A stretch of DNA of 64,000 nt from Marinihelvus fidelis (GTDB taxonomy: Bacteria > Pseudomonadota > Gammaproteobacteria > Xanthomonadales > SZUA-36): assembly GCF_008725655.1 (NCBI RefSeq), contig NZ_VYXP01000003.1, forward strand, positions 124,001 through 188,000, given 5' to 3'. The translations under genes were made by a program, and so were the position numbers. Each line of letters opens with the position of its first letter. Position 1 is the stretch's first letter. Of the stretch, positions 23,857 through 32,555 are shown piece by piece. The notes below the pieces were generated by a model. The model had not been told where the DNA came from. It ran no database searches and was given only the letters and a program-made list of their open reading frames with translations.

Positions 23857-25095
23857 ATGCGCGAGAACCTGCCTTCGGGGGCCAGCGGCGCCCTCGGTAT
23901 CCTGATGATCTCGGACGTGTACTTCCCACGCGTCAACGGCGTTTCGACCTCGATTGCCTCGTTCCGGCGCGAATTGCTGGCCCAGGGCCATCGCGTGACC
24001 CTGGTCGTACCCGCCTATGACGGCGACCCACCCGATGATGACGATGACATCGTCCGCGTTCCCGGCCGGCAGATTCCCGGCGACCCGGAAGACCGCCTGA
24101 TGAAGCGCGGCGCGCTTAAGCGCGCACTGGCCGCCATCGACCCGGGCGACTATGACCTGGTGCACATCCAGACCCCGTTCCTGGCCCACTATGCCGGCAA
24201 GGCCTGGGCCCGGCGCGTCGGCCTGCCGGTGATCGAGACCTACCACACGTTCTTCGAGGCCTACTTCCACCATTACATCAAGGCCATGCCGGCCGGTGTC
24301 TCGCGGCAGCTGACCCGCTGGTTCACACGCCGACAGGTGAATGCGGTGGACGCACTGATTGTGCCGTCCAGCGCGCTGGAGGATGTCATGAAGCGGTATG
24401 GCGTCAGCACACCAGTGCACGTCTTGCCAACGGGCCTGGGGCCCGAGGATTTCCGAACCACGGACGCCGATCGTTTCGCCCGCGGCCATGGCATCGACCT
24501 GGATCGGCCGACACTGGTCTACGTGGGCCGCGTGGCCCATGAAAAGAACATCGGGTTCCTTGTGGATATGCTGGCGAAGGTGCGCGAACGGGAGCCGGAT
24601 GTTCAGTTCCTGCTCGCCGGTGAGGGCCCAGCGCTGGGCTCGATCCGCGCCCGGGTGCAGCGCCGGGGGCTCGATGGCAACGTGATCTTTACCGGATACC
24701 TTTCAAGGGACGGGGAATTGCAGGATTGCTACGCCTGTGGCGATGCCTTCGTGTTTGCCTCGAGGACGGAAACCCAGGGGCTGGTGTTGCTGGAGGCCTG
24801 GGCCTGTGGCGTTCCGCTGGTGTCGACGGCCCACCTGGGCACGCGCGACATACTCGCATCCGGCCGCGGCGCGCTGGTGCCCGCCGATGATGTCGACGCT
24901 TTCGCCGATGCGGTCGTCCAGTTGCTGGGCGACCCTGCGCTTCGTGAACGTCTTGCCGTCGAGGCCCGCGAGGAAGCGCGGCTGTGGACCTCGGAAAAGC
25001 TGGCCGCCCGCATGACCCGGGTCTACAGGGACCTGGTCAGCGGGCGGTCAGCGTCTTACCACAACGCAACGGACCAGCCGCCACCGGCGCGGTAA
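23857..25095 (+). CDS. GT4-family glycosyltransferase (diacylglycerol glucosyltransferase-like)
   Basis: A 412-residue GT-B fold glycosyltransferase. The N-terminal DVYFPRVNGVSTSI is typical of GT4 enzymes that glycosylate diacylglycerol or sulfolipid/phosphoinositol acceptors; the C-terminal GT1 domain has LVYVGRVAHEKN, LAGEGP and the nucleotide-sugar contact region TETQGLVLLEAWACG. No membrane helices; likely a peripheral membrane enzyme. It is a single-gene unit between the MOSC gene and a long intergenic region. The nucleotide sugar and lipid acceptor cannot be assigned from the sequence. Confidence 0.82.
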   Translation: MRENLPSGASGALGILMISDVYFPRVNGVSTSIASFRRELLAQGHRVTLVVPAYDGDPPDDDDDIVRVPGRQIPGDPEDRLMKRGALKRALAAIDPGDYDLVHIQTPFLAHYAGKAWARRVGLPVIETYHTFFEAYFHHYIKAMPAGVSRQLTRWFTRRQVNAVDALIVPSSALEDVMKRYGVSTPVHVLPTGLGPEDFRTTDADRFARGHGIDLDRPTLVYVGRVAHEKNIGFLVDMLAKVREREPDVQFLLAGEGPALGSIRARVQRRGLDGNVIFTGYLSRDGELQDCYACGDAFVFASRTETQGLVLLEAWACGVPLVSTAHLGTRDILASGRGALVPADDVDAFADAVVQLLGDPALRERLAVEAREEARLWTSEKLAARMTRVYRDLVSGRSASYHNATDQPPPAR

Positions 25096-25452
25096 CCCGC
25101 GTTACCCAGGCGACGCTGGCGTGAAAGACGGCGGTCACGAGACCGTCCGCGTGCCAGGTCACCTTCGTTGGCAGCTGAACCCGCCTCGACACGCGTCACG
25201 CCAACGGCGGTTACGCTCGGTTCGGGTTCTCTCGGGCCGAAGCCACTTCCCATCGTGCTATCAGTTAACATTTACTTCACCCTCCAGTGATTAAAACCAC
25301 GCTAAAATATGAAACACACATGTCGTTTCCGTTACAGATTCATTTCAAATGGACCTGCCCTCTGGAAACTAAACATGGGGGAATTTTAAGCACTTGCAAG
25401 ACTCACTTCTAACGGGTTTAATTACCCATGTTTTCACTATTTCTTAATTCAT
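25096..25452. other. 357-bp intergenic region with AT-rich right half
   Basis: No gene seen. The left part (to about 25255) is GC-rich like the genome, with a short inverted repeat at its edge (GGTAAC/GTTACC, 25091-25106). From about 25260 the base composition drops to about 40 percent G+C, with several A/T runs. AAACATGGG (25371-25379) and CCCATGTTT (25425-25433) form a 9-bp inverted repeat just upstream of the LysR gene. A TAAAAT at 25303-25308 is a possible -10. Likely the control region of the LysR regulator. Confidence 0.6.
25371..25433. promoter_or_regulatory. 9-bp inverted repeat upstream of the LysR regulator
   Basis: AAACATGGG and CCCATGTTT are perfect reverse complements separated by 45 nt; the right arm ends 19 bp before the LysR start. 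Possible autoregulatory sites or a leader RNA stem. Confidence 0.4.
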
Positions 25453-26346
25453 ATGGCTTCACTACCACTTAACGCACTTCGCACCTTCGAAGCCGTCGCC
25501 AGCCGCCTCAGCTTTTCCGAGGGCGCACGCGCGCTGAACGTCAGTCCGGCCGCGGTGTCATCGCAGATCCGGCAGCTTGAAGAGCGCCTGAACCAGCCGC
25601 TGTTTCGCCGCCACGGCAAAACCATCAGCCTGACAGGCGCGGGCCGGAAGCTATTGCCCGGGGTGCAGCGGGGCATGGGTGAATTGCGCAAGGCCATGCG
25701 GATCGTCGACCAGGACCGCTCCGGCGGCGTGCTTAACGTCAGCATGGTGCCCACGTTCCTGCAGAAGTGGCTGATGCCGCGGCTGTCCGATTTCTACCAG
25801 GGTCACACCGATATCGACCTGCGTATCAATGCGCACAACGAACTGGTGAATTTTGGCGAAACGGACTTTCACGCGGCCATACGCTTCGGGCCGGGTGAGT
25901 GGAAAGGGCTTGAATCGGAACGCATCCTGCGTGACTGGATCATGCCAGTCTGCAGCCCGCGCCTGTTACGCGAGATTGGCCCGATCGAGTCAGCCGAACA
26001 GTTACAGGACCACAAGCTGTTGTTCGTCGAGAGCGAAGTCTGGGATGCCTGGTTCCGGGTCATCGGCAACGACGGGCGCGACAAGCGCTGGCCGGGCCTG
26101 AATGATTCACTGGCGATCCTGATGGCTGCTGAACAGGGGGAAGGCATCGCGCTGAGCCGCTGGTCACTGGTGGCCCGGGATATCGCGGCCGGCCGGCTGG
26201 TGCGCCCTATCAACAAGGTAGTGAGAACCGACTGGTCCTACTATTTCGTCACCCCGCCGGCGTACGCCGATATGCCCAAGGTTATCGCGTTTCGCGAGTG
26301 GATCCTGGAACAATGCAAGGCCTTCCCGCCGCCAGACAAGGGCTGA
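25453..26346 (+). CDS. LysR family transcriptional regulator (GcvA-like)
   Basis: A 297-residue LysR-type regulator. The N-terminal helix-turn-helix is plain (LNALRTFEAVASRLSFSEGA, then ALNVSPAAVSSQIRQLEERL), followed by the substrate-binding domain, with LNVSMVPTFLQKWLMPRL, FHAAIRFGPGEW and EQGEGIALSR as in the GcvA subgroup. Regulators of this subgroup control neighbouring or unlinked operons in response to a small ligand. Divergent target genes are not present: the upstream glycosyltransferase points the same way and the downstream aminotransferase gene is convergent. The AT-rich region before it probably holds its own operator. Confidence 0.88.
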   Translation: MASLPLNALRTFEAVASRLSFSEGARALNVSPAAVSSQIRQLEERLNQPLFRRHGKTISLTGAGRKLLPGVQRGMGELRKAMRIVDQDRSGGVLNVSMVPTFLQKWLMPRLSDFYQGHTDIDLRINAHNELVNFGETDFHAAIRFGPGEWKGLESERILRDWIMPVCSPRLLREIGPIESAEQLQDHKLLFVESEVWDAWFRVIGNDGRDKRWPGLNDSLAILMAAEQGEGIALSRWSLVARDIAAGRLVRPINKVVRTDWSYYFVTPPAYADMPKVIAFREWILEQCKAFPPPDKG

Positions 26347-26374
26347 CCCCGCCGGCGGCGCACCACCCCGGCGC

Positions 26375-27652
26375 TTAGCCCGGGCTGGCCCCCACGCTAC
26401 GCGGCCGGGCGCGGGCGGCCATCGCGGACAGCACTTTCTCGATCCGCTCGAACACCCTCGCGAATTCGTCCGGGGTGGGCAGCGTGGTGACGCGGAAGTG
26501 GTCGCGGTACGGCACGTTGAAGCTGCTGCCGGGCGCGATCAGCACGTGCTGCTTCTCCAGCAGTTCCAGCGCGAAGGCCTGGTCGTCAAAGCCGGGCAGC
26601 CGCTGCGTGTCGACACGCAGGAAGGCGTACATCGCCCCGGCCGGCGCCCTCACCTCGAGAAACTCGCTTTGGCCGGCGCCGTCGATGATGGCCTGGCGTG
26701 ACTCGTACAGCCGCCCGCCAGGCGCCGTCAGCTGCTGGATGCTCTGTACGCCGCCCAGCGCGGTCTGCACCGCCCATTGGCCCGGCACGTTGGCGCACAG
26801 GCGCAGCGACGCCAGTAGCTCCACGGCCTGCAGGTAGTCGTGCGCGTCGGTACGCTTGCCGCTGAACACCGCCCAGCCGATCCGGTAGCCGCAGGCGCGG
26901 TAGATTTTCGACAGGCCGCTCAGCGTCACGCAAAGCGTGTCGCGCACCAGCGTGGCCATCGGCGTGAAGGGCGCCTCACCGTAAAGCATCTGGTCGTAGA
27001 TTTCGTCGCTGAACACCACCAGGCCACGGCGCTCGGCGATGCGGGCGATGGCCGCCAGGCGGTCGCGGTCGTAAACGGCGCCGGTGGGGTTGTTCGGGTT
27101 GATCAGCACGATGGCACGGGTCCTGGGCGTCAGCAGCGCTTCAACCTGTTCCGGGTCCGGCTGGAAACCATTCTCCGGCCGGCAGTCGTAATACACGGGC
27201 CGCGCCTGGTTGAGTGTGACCGACGCGCTCCACAGCGGGTAGTCGGGGCTGGGCACCAGCACCTCGTCGCCGTTGTTCAGCAGCGCTCGCAGGCACAGCT
27301 CGATCAGTTCACTGACGCCGTTGCCAATAAAGACATCATCGGCCGTCACGTCCAGCACGCCGCGGTTCTGCTGCTGCATGACCACCGCCTCGCGGGCCGG
27401 GAAAATGCCCTTCTGGTGGCAGTAAGGCTCGCTCTGGCCCAGGTTCTCGATCATCGCCAGGCGCATGGTCTCGGGCGTGCGGTAACCGAACAGGCCCGGG
27501 TTGCCGATGTTCAGCTCGGTGATCTCGTAGCCCTGACGCTGCAATTCCTGTGCACGGTGCGCCAGCACACCACGAATCTCGTAGCGGACGTCGCGCAGGC
27601 TGCGGTTGATGGGGCGTTGTTCCTTGTCCACGGGTCTTTTCCGGCCGGTCAT
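26375..27652 (-). CDS. alaA: PLP-dependent aminotransferase, alanine transaminase AlaA type
   Basis: A 425-residue fold-type I aminotransferase close to AlaA/YfbQ of E. coli. Key elements: FGYRTPETMRLAMIENL, the NPNNPTGAVYD motif, the DEIYDQMLYG loop and the PLP lysine in SGLSKIYRACGYRIGW (about residue 248). AlaA makes alanine from pyruvate and glutamate. The protein has about 15-20 extra residues at each end compared with E. coli AlaA (405 residues). The 5' end faces the divergent antiporter gene with about 115 bp between the start codons. Confidence 0.85.
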   Translation of the reverse strand: MTGRKRPVDKEQRPINRSLRDVRYEIRGVLAHRAQELQRQGYEITELNIGNPGLFGYRTPETMRLAMIENLGQSEPYCHQKGIFPAREAVVMQQQNRGVLDVTADDVFIGNGVSELIELCLRALLNNGDEVLVPSPDYPLWSASVTLNQARPVYYDCRPENGFQPDPEQVEALLTPRTRAIVLINPNNPTGAVYDRDRLAAIARIAERRGLVVFSDEIYDQMLYGEAPFTPMATLVRDTLCVTLSGLSKIYRACGYRIGWAVFSGKRTDAHDYLQAVELLASLRLCANVPGQWAVQTALGGVQSIQQLTAPGGRLYESRQAIIDGAGQSEFLEVRAPAGAMYAFLRVDTQRLPGFDDQAFALELLEKQHVLIAPGSSFNVPYRDHFRVTTLPTPDEFARVFERIEKVLSAMAARARPRSVGASPG

Positions 27653-27767
27653 GAAGTACGGAGTGTTCCATTCACCGGGCGGCGCGGCAAGCGCTTTGTG
27701 CGGCCGGGTCCCGACCCTTTCCAGCGGCTGTTATGATTCATGCCTTTCCGCGCCAAGAAATCACGCC

Positions 27768-29549
27768 ATGCCAATCGCCCTCGAAATTGCCCTTTTGTTC
27801 ATGCTTGGCGTCTTCTGCCAATGGCTGGCCTGGCGGCTGCGATTACCGGCCATCCTGCCGCTGCTGGTGGCCGGCCTGGTGCTGGGCCCCGGCACCGGCA
27901 TCATGGACCCGGACCAGTTCCTGGGTGACCTGCTGTTCCCGCTGGTGTCACTGGGTGTGGCCGTGGTGCTGTTCGAGGGCAGCCTGACGCTGCGCATTTC
28001 CGACGCCCGCCAGGTGAGCACGATGATCCGCAACCTGACCAGCATCGGCGTACTGGTCACGGCAGGTGTCATGGGCGCCGCGGCGCACTACCTGGCCGGC
28101 CTGGACTGGCGCCTGTCGCTGCTGTTTGGCGCACTGGTATCGGTCACCGGCCCGACCGTCATCGTGCCCATGCTGCGCAGCATCCAGCCCACCGAGCGGG
28201 TGGCGAAGATCCTGCGCTGGGAAGGCATCCTGGTCGACCCCATCGGCGCCGTCCTGGCGGTCCTGGTGTTCGAGTACATCGTCACCGGCCACGAGCAGGA
28301 GTCGCTGCTGGAGTTCGGCAAGGTACTGATGATGGGCGCGGTCTGGGGCACCACCGGCGGCGTGCTGCTGGCGCAGATGCTGCGGCGGCATATCATGCCG
28401 GACTACCTGGAAAACTATGCCTCGCTGGCCCTGGTGCTGCTGGTGTTTACCGCCTCCAACGCGCTGGGTGACGAGTCCGGCCTGATCGCCGTGACGGTCA
28501 TGGGTATCTTTATCGCCAATTCAAAGAACGTCGATTTTGACCAGCTGCTGACCTTCAAAGAGCACCTGACGGTGATGCTGATCTCGATGTTTTTCATTAT
28601 CCTGGCGGCGCGCCTGAATATCGACGATGTCAGGGAGATCTGGGCACCGGCGCTACTGATCCTGGGCATCGGCCTGTTTATCGCCCGCCCCCTGAGCGTG
28701 CTGTTGTCGTCCATCGGCAGCACCGTAAACTGGAAAGAAATGACCCTGATCGCCTGGGTCGCACCGCGTGGCATTGTCGCCGCGGCGATCTCGTCACTGT
28801 TCGCACTCAAGCTGGAGCAACAGGGTGTGGAGGGTGCCGGTGCGCTGGTGCCGCTGACCTTCGTCATGATCATCGGCACCGTGGTGGTCTACAGCTTCAC
28901 CTCGGGCCGGCTGGCCTCGGTGCTGGGGCTGTCCAGCCGTGGGCAGCAGGGCGTGCTGATCAGCGGCTCCAACCAGGTGGCGCTGGCGCTGGGCGAAGCC
29001 CTGCACGCCAACGATATCCGCGTCAAGGTCATCGACACCCGCGCCGACGGCCTGAAGCAGGCGCGCATGGCCGGGCTGGAGACGTTCTACGGCAATCCGG
29101 TGTCTGAGCATGCCGAGCGCTACATGGACCTGACCGGGTATACCCACCTGCTGGCGGTGTCACGCAACGCCGAGGCCAACGCCATCGTCTGCTCTCGCTA
29201 CCGGCACGAGTTTGGCCCGCAGAGAGTCTACAGCGTGCGCTCGGGCGCCAGCGACGACGATGACAAGGAAGGCTTTGTCCGGACGCTGCGCTCGGCCACG
29301 CTATTTGCCCGCGATGTCAGCTGGACCAAGCTGGCCAGCCTGATCGGCAACGGCGGCGAGATTCGCAGCACCCCGATCACGGAGAACTTCGACTTCGAGG
29401 CTTACCAGGCCGAATGGGGCAAGCAGGCCACACACCTGTTCGCCATCGACGATGACGGCAAGCTGCGGGTGTTCAGCGATGAGCCACGGCTCCAGCCCAG
29501 GGCGGGCTGGACCGTGATCAGCCTGGTCAATACCAACGGTTCAATGTAG
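27768..29549 (+). CDS. Cation/proton antiporter (CPA family) with C-terminal nucleotide-binding-like domain
   Basis: A 593-residue protein with about 12 membrane helices (residues 1-385) of the Na+/H+ exchanger fold, including GPTVIVPMLRSI and the VAPRGIVAAAISSLFA helix typical of NhaP-type CPA1 carriers. A C-terminal Rossmann-like TrkA-N domain (about 390-500, GVLISGSNQVALALGEAL ... VIDTRADGLKQARM) may sense nucleotides. It should expel Na+ or K+ in exchange for protons. The start is ATG 27768; the open frame continues upstream into the promoter of the divergent aminotransferase gene but lacks sense there. An antiporter fits a saline habitat, as do the sucrose genes. Confidence 0.85.
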   Translation: MPIALEIALLFMLGVFCQWLAWRLRLPAILPLLVAGLVLGPGTGIMDPDQFLGDLLFPLVSLGVAVVLFEGSLTLRISDARQVSTMIRNLTSIGVLVTAGVMGAAAHYLAGLDWRLSLLFGALVSVTGPTVIVPMLRSIQPTERVAKILRWEGILVDPIGAVLAVLVFEYIVTGHEQESLLEFGKVLMMGAVWGTTGGVLLAQMLRRHIMPDYLENYASLALVLLVFTASNALGDESGLIAVTVMGIFIANSKNVDFDQLLTFKEHLTVMLISMFFIILAARLNIDDVREIWAPALLILGIGLFIARPLSVLLSSIGSTVNWKEMTLIAWVAPRGIVAAAISSLFALKLEQQGVEGAGALVPLTFVMIIGTVVVYSFTSGRLASVLGLSSRGQQGVLISGSNQVALALGEALHANDIRVKVIDTRADGLKQARMAGLETFYGNPVSEHAERYMDLTGYTHLLAVSRNAEANAIVCSRYRHEFGPQRVYSVRSGASDDDDKEGFVRTLRSATLFARDVSWTKLASLIGNGGEIRSTPITENFDFEAYQAEWGKQATHLFAIDDDGKLRVFSDEPRLQPRAGWTVISLVNTNGSM

Positions 29550-29566
29550 ACCATCCGGGCCAGGCG

Positions 29567-30439
29567 TTACAGGCGGACTTTCTCCGGCAGGGGGATGAAT
29601 TCATCGTCGCCCGGGACCGGGTCGAAGCGGCCTTCGGCCCAGTCGTCACGCGCCTGGGAAATCCGTTCACGACTGCTGGAGACAAAGTTCCAATGCTTGT
29701 AGCGCGGCCCTTTCAGGGGCTGGCCACCGAAGTACAGGAACATCGCACCGGCATCGATACCCATGGCCAGGTCGCCCGGGTCAGTGATCAGCGCCATCTG
29801 GCCGGCCTCGACGGTCTCGCCACCCAGCCTGACGCGGCCATGGGCCACGTAGACCGCGCGTTCGTCGGAGCGTGCCGGCAGGGTCAGCGTGGACGGCTGT
29901 TCCGCCTTCACCGCGGTGTAGAACATTGGCGACTGCGTCTCCACCGGCGATGACAGGCCGAATTCGTCGCCGGTAATCACGCGGATATCCAGGCCGTTCT
30001 CCACCTTGCCGGGAATATCCTCTGCCGGGTAGTGCCGGAACGACGGCTTGGTTTCCTCCAGCTCCAGCGGCAGGCCAACCCAGAGCTGGATGCCGTGCAG
30101 GTTGGCCTGGCGGGCGCGCTCGGCGTCATCGGTGCGCTCGGAATGGACGATGCCGCGACCGGCCACCATCCAGTTGACCGCGCCGGGGCGGATGGGCAAG
30201 GCGTTGCCCAGGCTGTCGCGATGGTAGATCTCGCCTTCGAACAGGTAGGTCACCGTGGCCAGGCCGATATGCGGGTGCGGCCGCACGTCGATGCCCTCCC
30301 CGGGCGCGAAGGTGGCCGGGCCGATGTGATCGAAGAACACGAACGGCCCGACATGCTGCCGATCGCCGGACGGTAACGCCCGGCGAACGGTAAAGCCGCC
30401 CATGTCATGGACGGCATTGTCGAGATACTGCAGGCTCAT
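29567..30439 (-). CDS. Pirin family cupin protein
   Basis: A 290-residue bicupin. The pirin signature is clear: VGPFVFFDHIGPA and the metal-binding RPHPHIGLATVTYLFEGEI, with His-His-His/Glu ligands, followed by GRGIVHSER. Bacterial pirins bind Fe and can act as quercetinase-like dioxygenases or redox-dependent regulators of partner enzymes. Its ATG directly follows the superoxide dismutase stop (TGAATG), so both are in one transcript and this pirin may be induced with oxidative-stress defence. Confidence 0.88.
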   Translation of the reverse strand: MSLQYLDNAVHDMGGFTVRRALPSGDRQHVGPFVFFDHIGPATFAPGEGIDVRPHPHIGLATVTYLFEGEIYHRDSLGNALPIRPGAVNWMVAGRGIVHSERTDDAERARQANLHGIQLWVGLPLELEETKPSFRHYPAEDIPGKVENGLDIRVITGDEFGLSSPVETQSPMFYTAVKAEQPSTLTLPARSDERAVYVAHGRVRLGGETVEAGQMALITDPGDLAMGIDAGAMFLYFGGQPLKGPRYKHWNFVSSSRERISQARDDWAEGRFDPVPGDDEFIPLPEKVRL

Positions 30440-31018
30440 TCAGCCGCCGAAGTTGGCCGCGACGAAATCCCAGTTGGCCAGCTTCCAGATCTCTTCCAGG
30501 TACTTCGGACGCGCGTTGCGGTAGTCGACGTAGTAGGCATGCTCCCACACGTCCACGGTCCACAGCGGCTTCTTGCCGTCGGTCATCGGGTTGCCGGCGT
30601 CGTCGGTGTTGACGATTTCCAGGCCATTGTCACCGGCCACCAGCCAGGTCCAGCCGGAACCGAAGTTGCCGATGGCCGAGGCGATGAATTTTTCCCTGAA
30701 GGCATCGAAAGAGCCGAAGGCCGCGTCGATGGCCGCGCCCAGTTCGCCACCGGGTTCGCCGCCGCCGTTCGGTGACAGGCCATTCCAGTAAAACGTGTGG
30801 TTCCATACCTGGGCAGCGTTGTTGAACAGGCCGCCGGAAGACTTCGCGATGATCTCTTCCAGGCTGGCGTCGGCGAATTCGGTGCCTTCGATCAGCTTGT
30901 TCAGGTTGGTCACGTAGGCCGCGTGGTGCTTGCCGTAGTGGTAGTCCAGGGTCTCGGCGGAAATAACGGGCTCGAGCGCTTCGCGCTCATAGGGCAGCGC
31001 GGGAAGTTCATGTGCCAT
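30440..31018 (-). CDS. sodB: Superoxide dismutase, iron (or Fe/Mn) type
   Basis: A 192-residue Fe/Mn superoxide dismutase, the standard length. Metal ligands are visible: His in [11 protein letters not shown] (about 27), His in VWNHTFYW (about 74), and Asp and His in [11 protein letters not shown] (about 156 and 160). [19 protein letters not shown] and FGSGWTWLV are the usual SodB hallmarks; Gln in NNAAQ supports the iron form. It removes superoxide in the cytoplasm. A strong AAGGAGG ribosome site precedes the ATG. The pirin gene follows without any gap. Confidence 0.95.
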   Translation of the reverse strand: MAHELPALPYEREALEPVISAETLDYHYGKHHAAYVTNLNKLIEGTEFADASLEEIIAKSSGGLFNNAAQVWNHTFYWNGLSPNGGGEPGGELGAAIDAAFGSFDAFREKFIASAIGNFGSGWTWLVAGDNGLEIVNTDDAGNPMTDGKKPLWTVDVWEHAYYVDYRNARPKYLEEIWKLANWDFVAANFGG

Positions 31019-31113
31019 GGTCGTGGCCTCCTTTTCAAATGCAGGTTGAGTTGATGGCTACATTCTACTTGGGGACGGCCCCGCGTGGTTAAAAGTCCCG
31101 CAATGGCCACACT

Positions 31114-31536
31114 TCAGCCAAACACCTTGATGATCGTCCCCGGGTACGGCCACGCCTCGCCTTCGTTGGCCTTGATGCCGCCGATGATCGAGAAAATGAT
31201 CGTCGCCAGTGCCAGCGCCATGAAGCCGAAGATGCCAATGAGGATGAACGTCAGGATAAAGCAGATCACCCCGTACACCAGCGACGTGATGATCCAGTTC
31301 ATGACGATGTGTGCGTGCGGCACGATACCCGGCAGGTCATCCTTCTTCAGTTGCCAGATAATGATCGGCACGATCAGCCCGGCCAGTGGCACAACCCAAC
31401 CGGCAAGGACTGAAAAGTGAAGGAACATGGCCCACTGGCGGGTTTCACGGTCGTCCCCCGCCGAAGGTGGCGGGTTCGCGCCCGCAGTGTCGCTTTCCGT
31501 GCTCTGTGTCTCCGGCCCTGGTCCAATCTCGCTCAT
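31114..31536 (-). CDS. DUF4870 small membrane protein
   Basis: A 140-residue protein with a polar, Pro/Ser-rich N-terminus (1-32) and three or four membrane helices (FLHFSVLAGWVVPLAGLIVP, then NWIITSLVYGVICFILTFILIG and the following helix). The HFSVLAG-x-x-x-P-x-x-G-L-I-x-P-x-I-I-W pattern is DUF4870. Function unknown. ATG 31536 is chosen because GGAGGGTGGGAG stands just before it; the longer open frame upstream overlaps the divergent PBP7 gene. It lies 95 bp upstream of sodB on the same strand. Confidence 0.85.
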   Translation of the reverse strand: MSEIGPGPETQSTESDTAGANPPPSAGDDRETRQWAMFLHFSVLAGWVVPLAGLIVPIIIWQLKKDDLPGIVPHAHIVMNWIITSLVYGVICFILTFILIGIFGFMALALATIIFSIIGGIKANEGEAWPYPGTIIKVFG

Positions 31537-31699
31537 GCTCCCACCCTCCGGTTGTTCTGTTGGTGACTGACAATGTATACGAGGCCAATCATGCCATGCA
31601 AACCGGCGCCCGACATTTGTCCCCGCCATAGAAACTGGTGCACAATACGCACACAAGCAGTTGATAAATAAATGTGCCTGGATGTTACGGAGAGGAACC

Positions 31700-32542
31700 A
31701 TGGCCCAACCCAGAATACGCTGGTCATTGCTGGCCGCAGCGTCGATCGCCTTCTTTATCGCCATTCCGGCGCAGGCTGCCCGCTTCGATGGCCTGCAGGG
31801 CAACCCCGGACTGCGCTCCGCCTCGGCGTTCATCATGGACGGCGAAGGCAACCTGATCTATGACAAGGACGCCGACACCGTCCGCCCAATCGCCTCGATC
31901 ACCAAGCTGATGACCGCCATGGTCATCCTCGACTCCGGCCTGGACATGAACGGCGACGTAACCGTTACCAAGGCCGACCGCGACATGATCAAGCTGACCG
32001 GCTCGCGGCTGGGTTATGGCGCCACGCTGAGCCGCCGTGAAATGGTCCTGCTGGCCGTGATGTCTTCCGAAAACCGTGCCGCCGCCGCGCTGGGCCGCAC
32101 CTACCCCGGCGGCACCGAGGCCTTCGTCGAGGCCATGAACGCCAAGGCCGCGCTGCTGGGCATGAGCAACTCCCGGTTCGCCGACCCCGCCGGCCTGAAA
32201 CCCGAGAACACCTCCACCGCCCGCGACCTGTCACGCATGATCACGGCCGCCTACGACTACCCACTGATCCGCGAGGCCAGCACCACGCAGCGCCTGGAAG
32301 TGCAGCCGTGGAGCAATCGTGGCCCGCTGGCCTATGGCAACACCAACCGGCTGCTGAAGAACGAGACCTGGCAGATCGAACTGTCGAAAACGGGCTACCT
32401 GAATGAGTCCGGGCGCTGCCTGGTCATGCGCGCCATTATCGAGGGCGAGCCGGTGTTTATCGTGCTGCTGAACTCCTTTGGCAAGCTGACACCATTCGGC
32501 GATTCCAACCGCCTGCGCCGCTGGATGCTGGCCGGCGGCTGA
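31700..32542 (+). CDS. pbpG: D-alanyl-D-alanine endopeptidase PBP7 (S11 family)
   Basis: A 280-residue periplasmic peptidoglycan hydrolase of the S11 family. The signal peptide ends at IPAQAA. The three active-site motifs are present: S-x-x-K in ASITKLMTAM (about 65-68), S-x-N in SSEN (about 121-123) and K-T-G in LSKTGY (about 229-231). The length and lack of the C-terminal domain of PBP5/6 fit PBP7, which cleaves DD-crosslinks in the cell wall. ATG 31700 follows GGAGAGG; the upstream in-frame extension is not needed. Confidence 0.88.
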   Translation: MAQPRIRWSLLAAASIAFFIAIPAQAARFDGLQGNPGLRSASAFIMDGEGNLIYDKDADTVRPIASITKLMTAMVILDSGLDMNGDVTVTKADRDMIKLTGSRLGYGATLSRREMVLLAVMSSENRAAAALGRTYPGGTEAFVEAMNAKAALLGMSNSRFADPAGLKPENTSTARDLSRMITAAYDYPLIREASTTQRLEVQPWSNRGPLAYGNTNRLLKNETWQIELSKTGYLNESGRCLVMRAIIEGEPVFIVLLNSFGKLTPFGDSNRLRRWMLAGG

Positions 32543-32555
32543 TCCGCCTGGCCGG

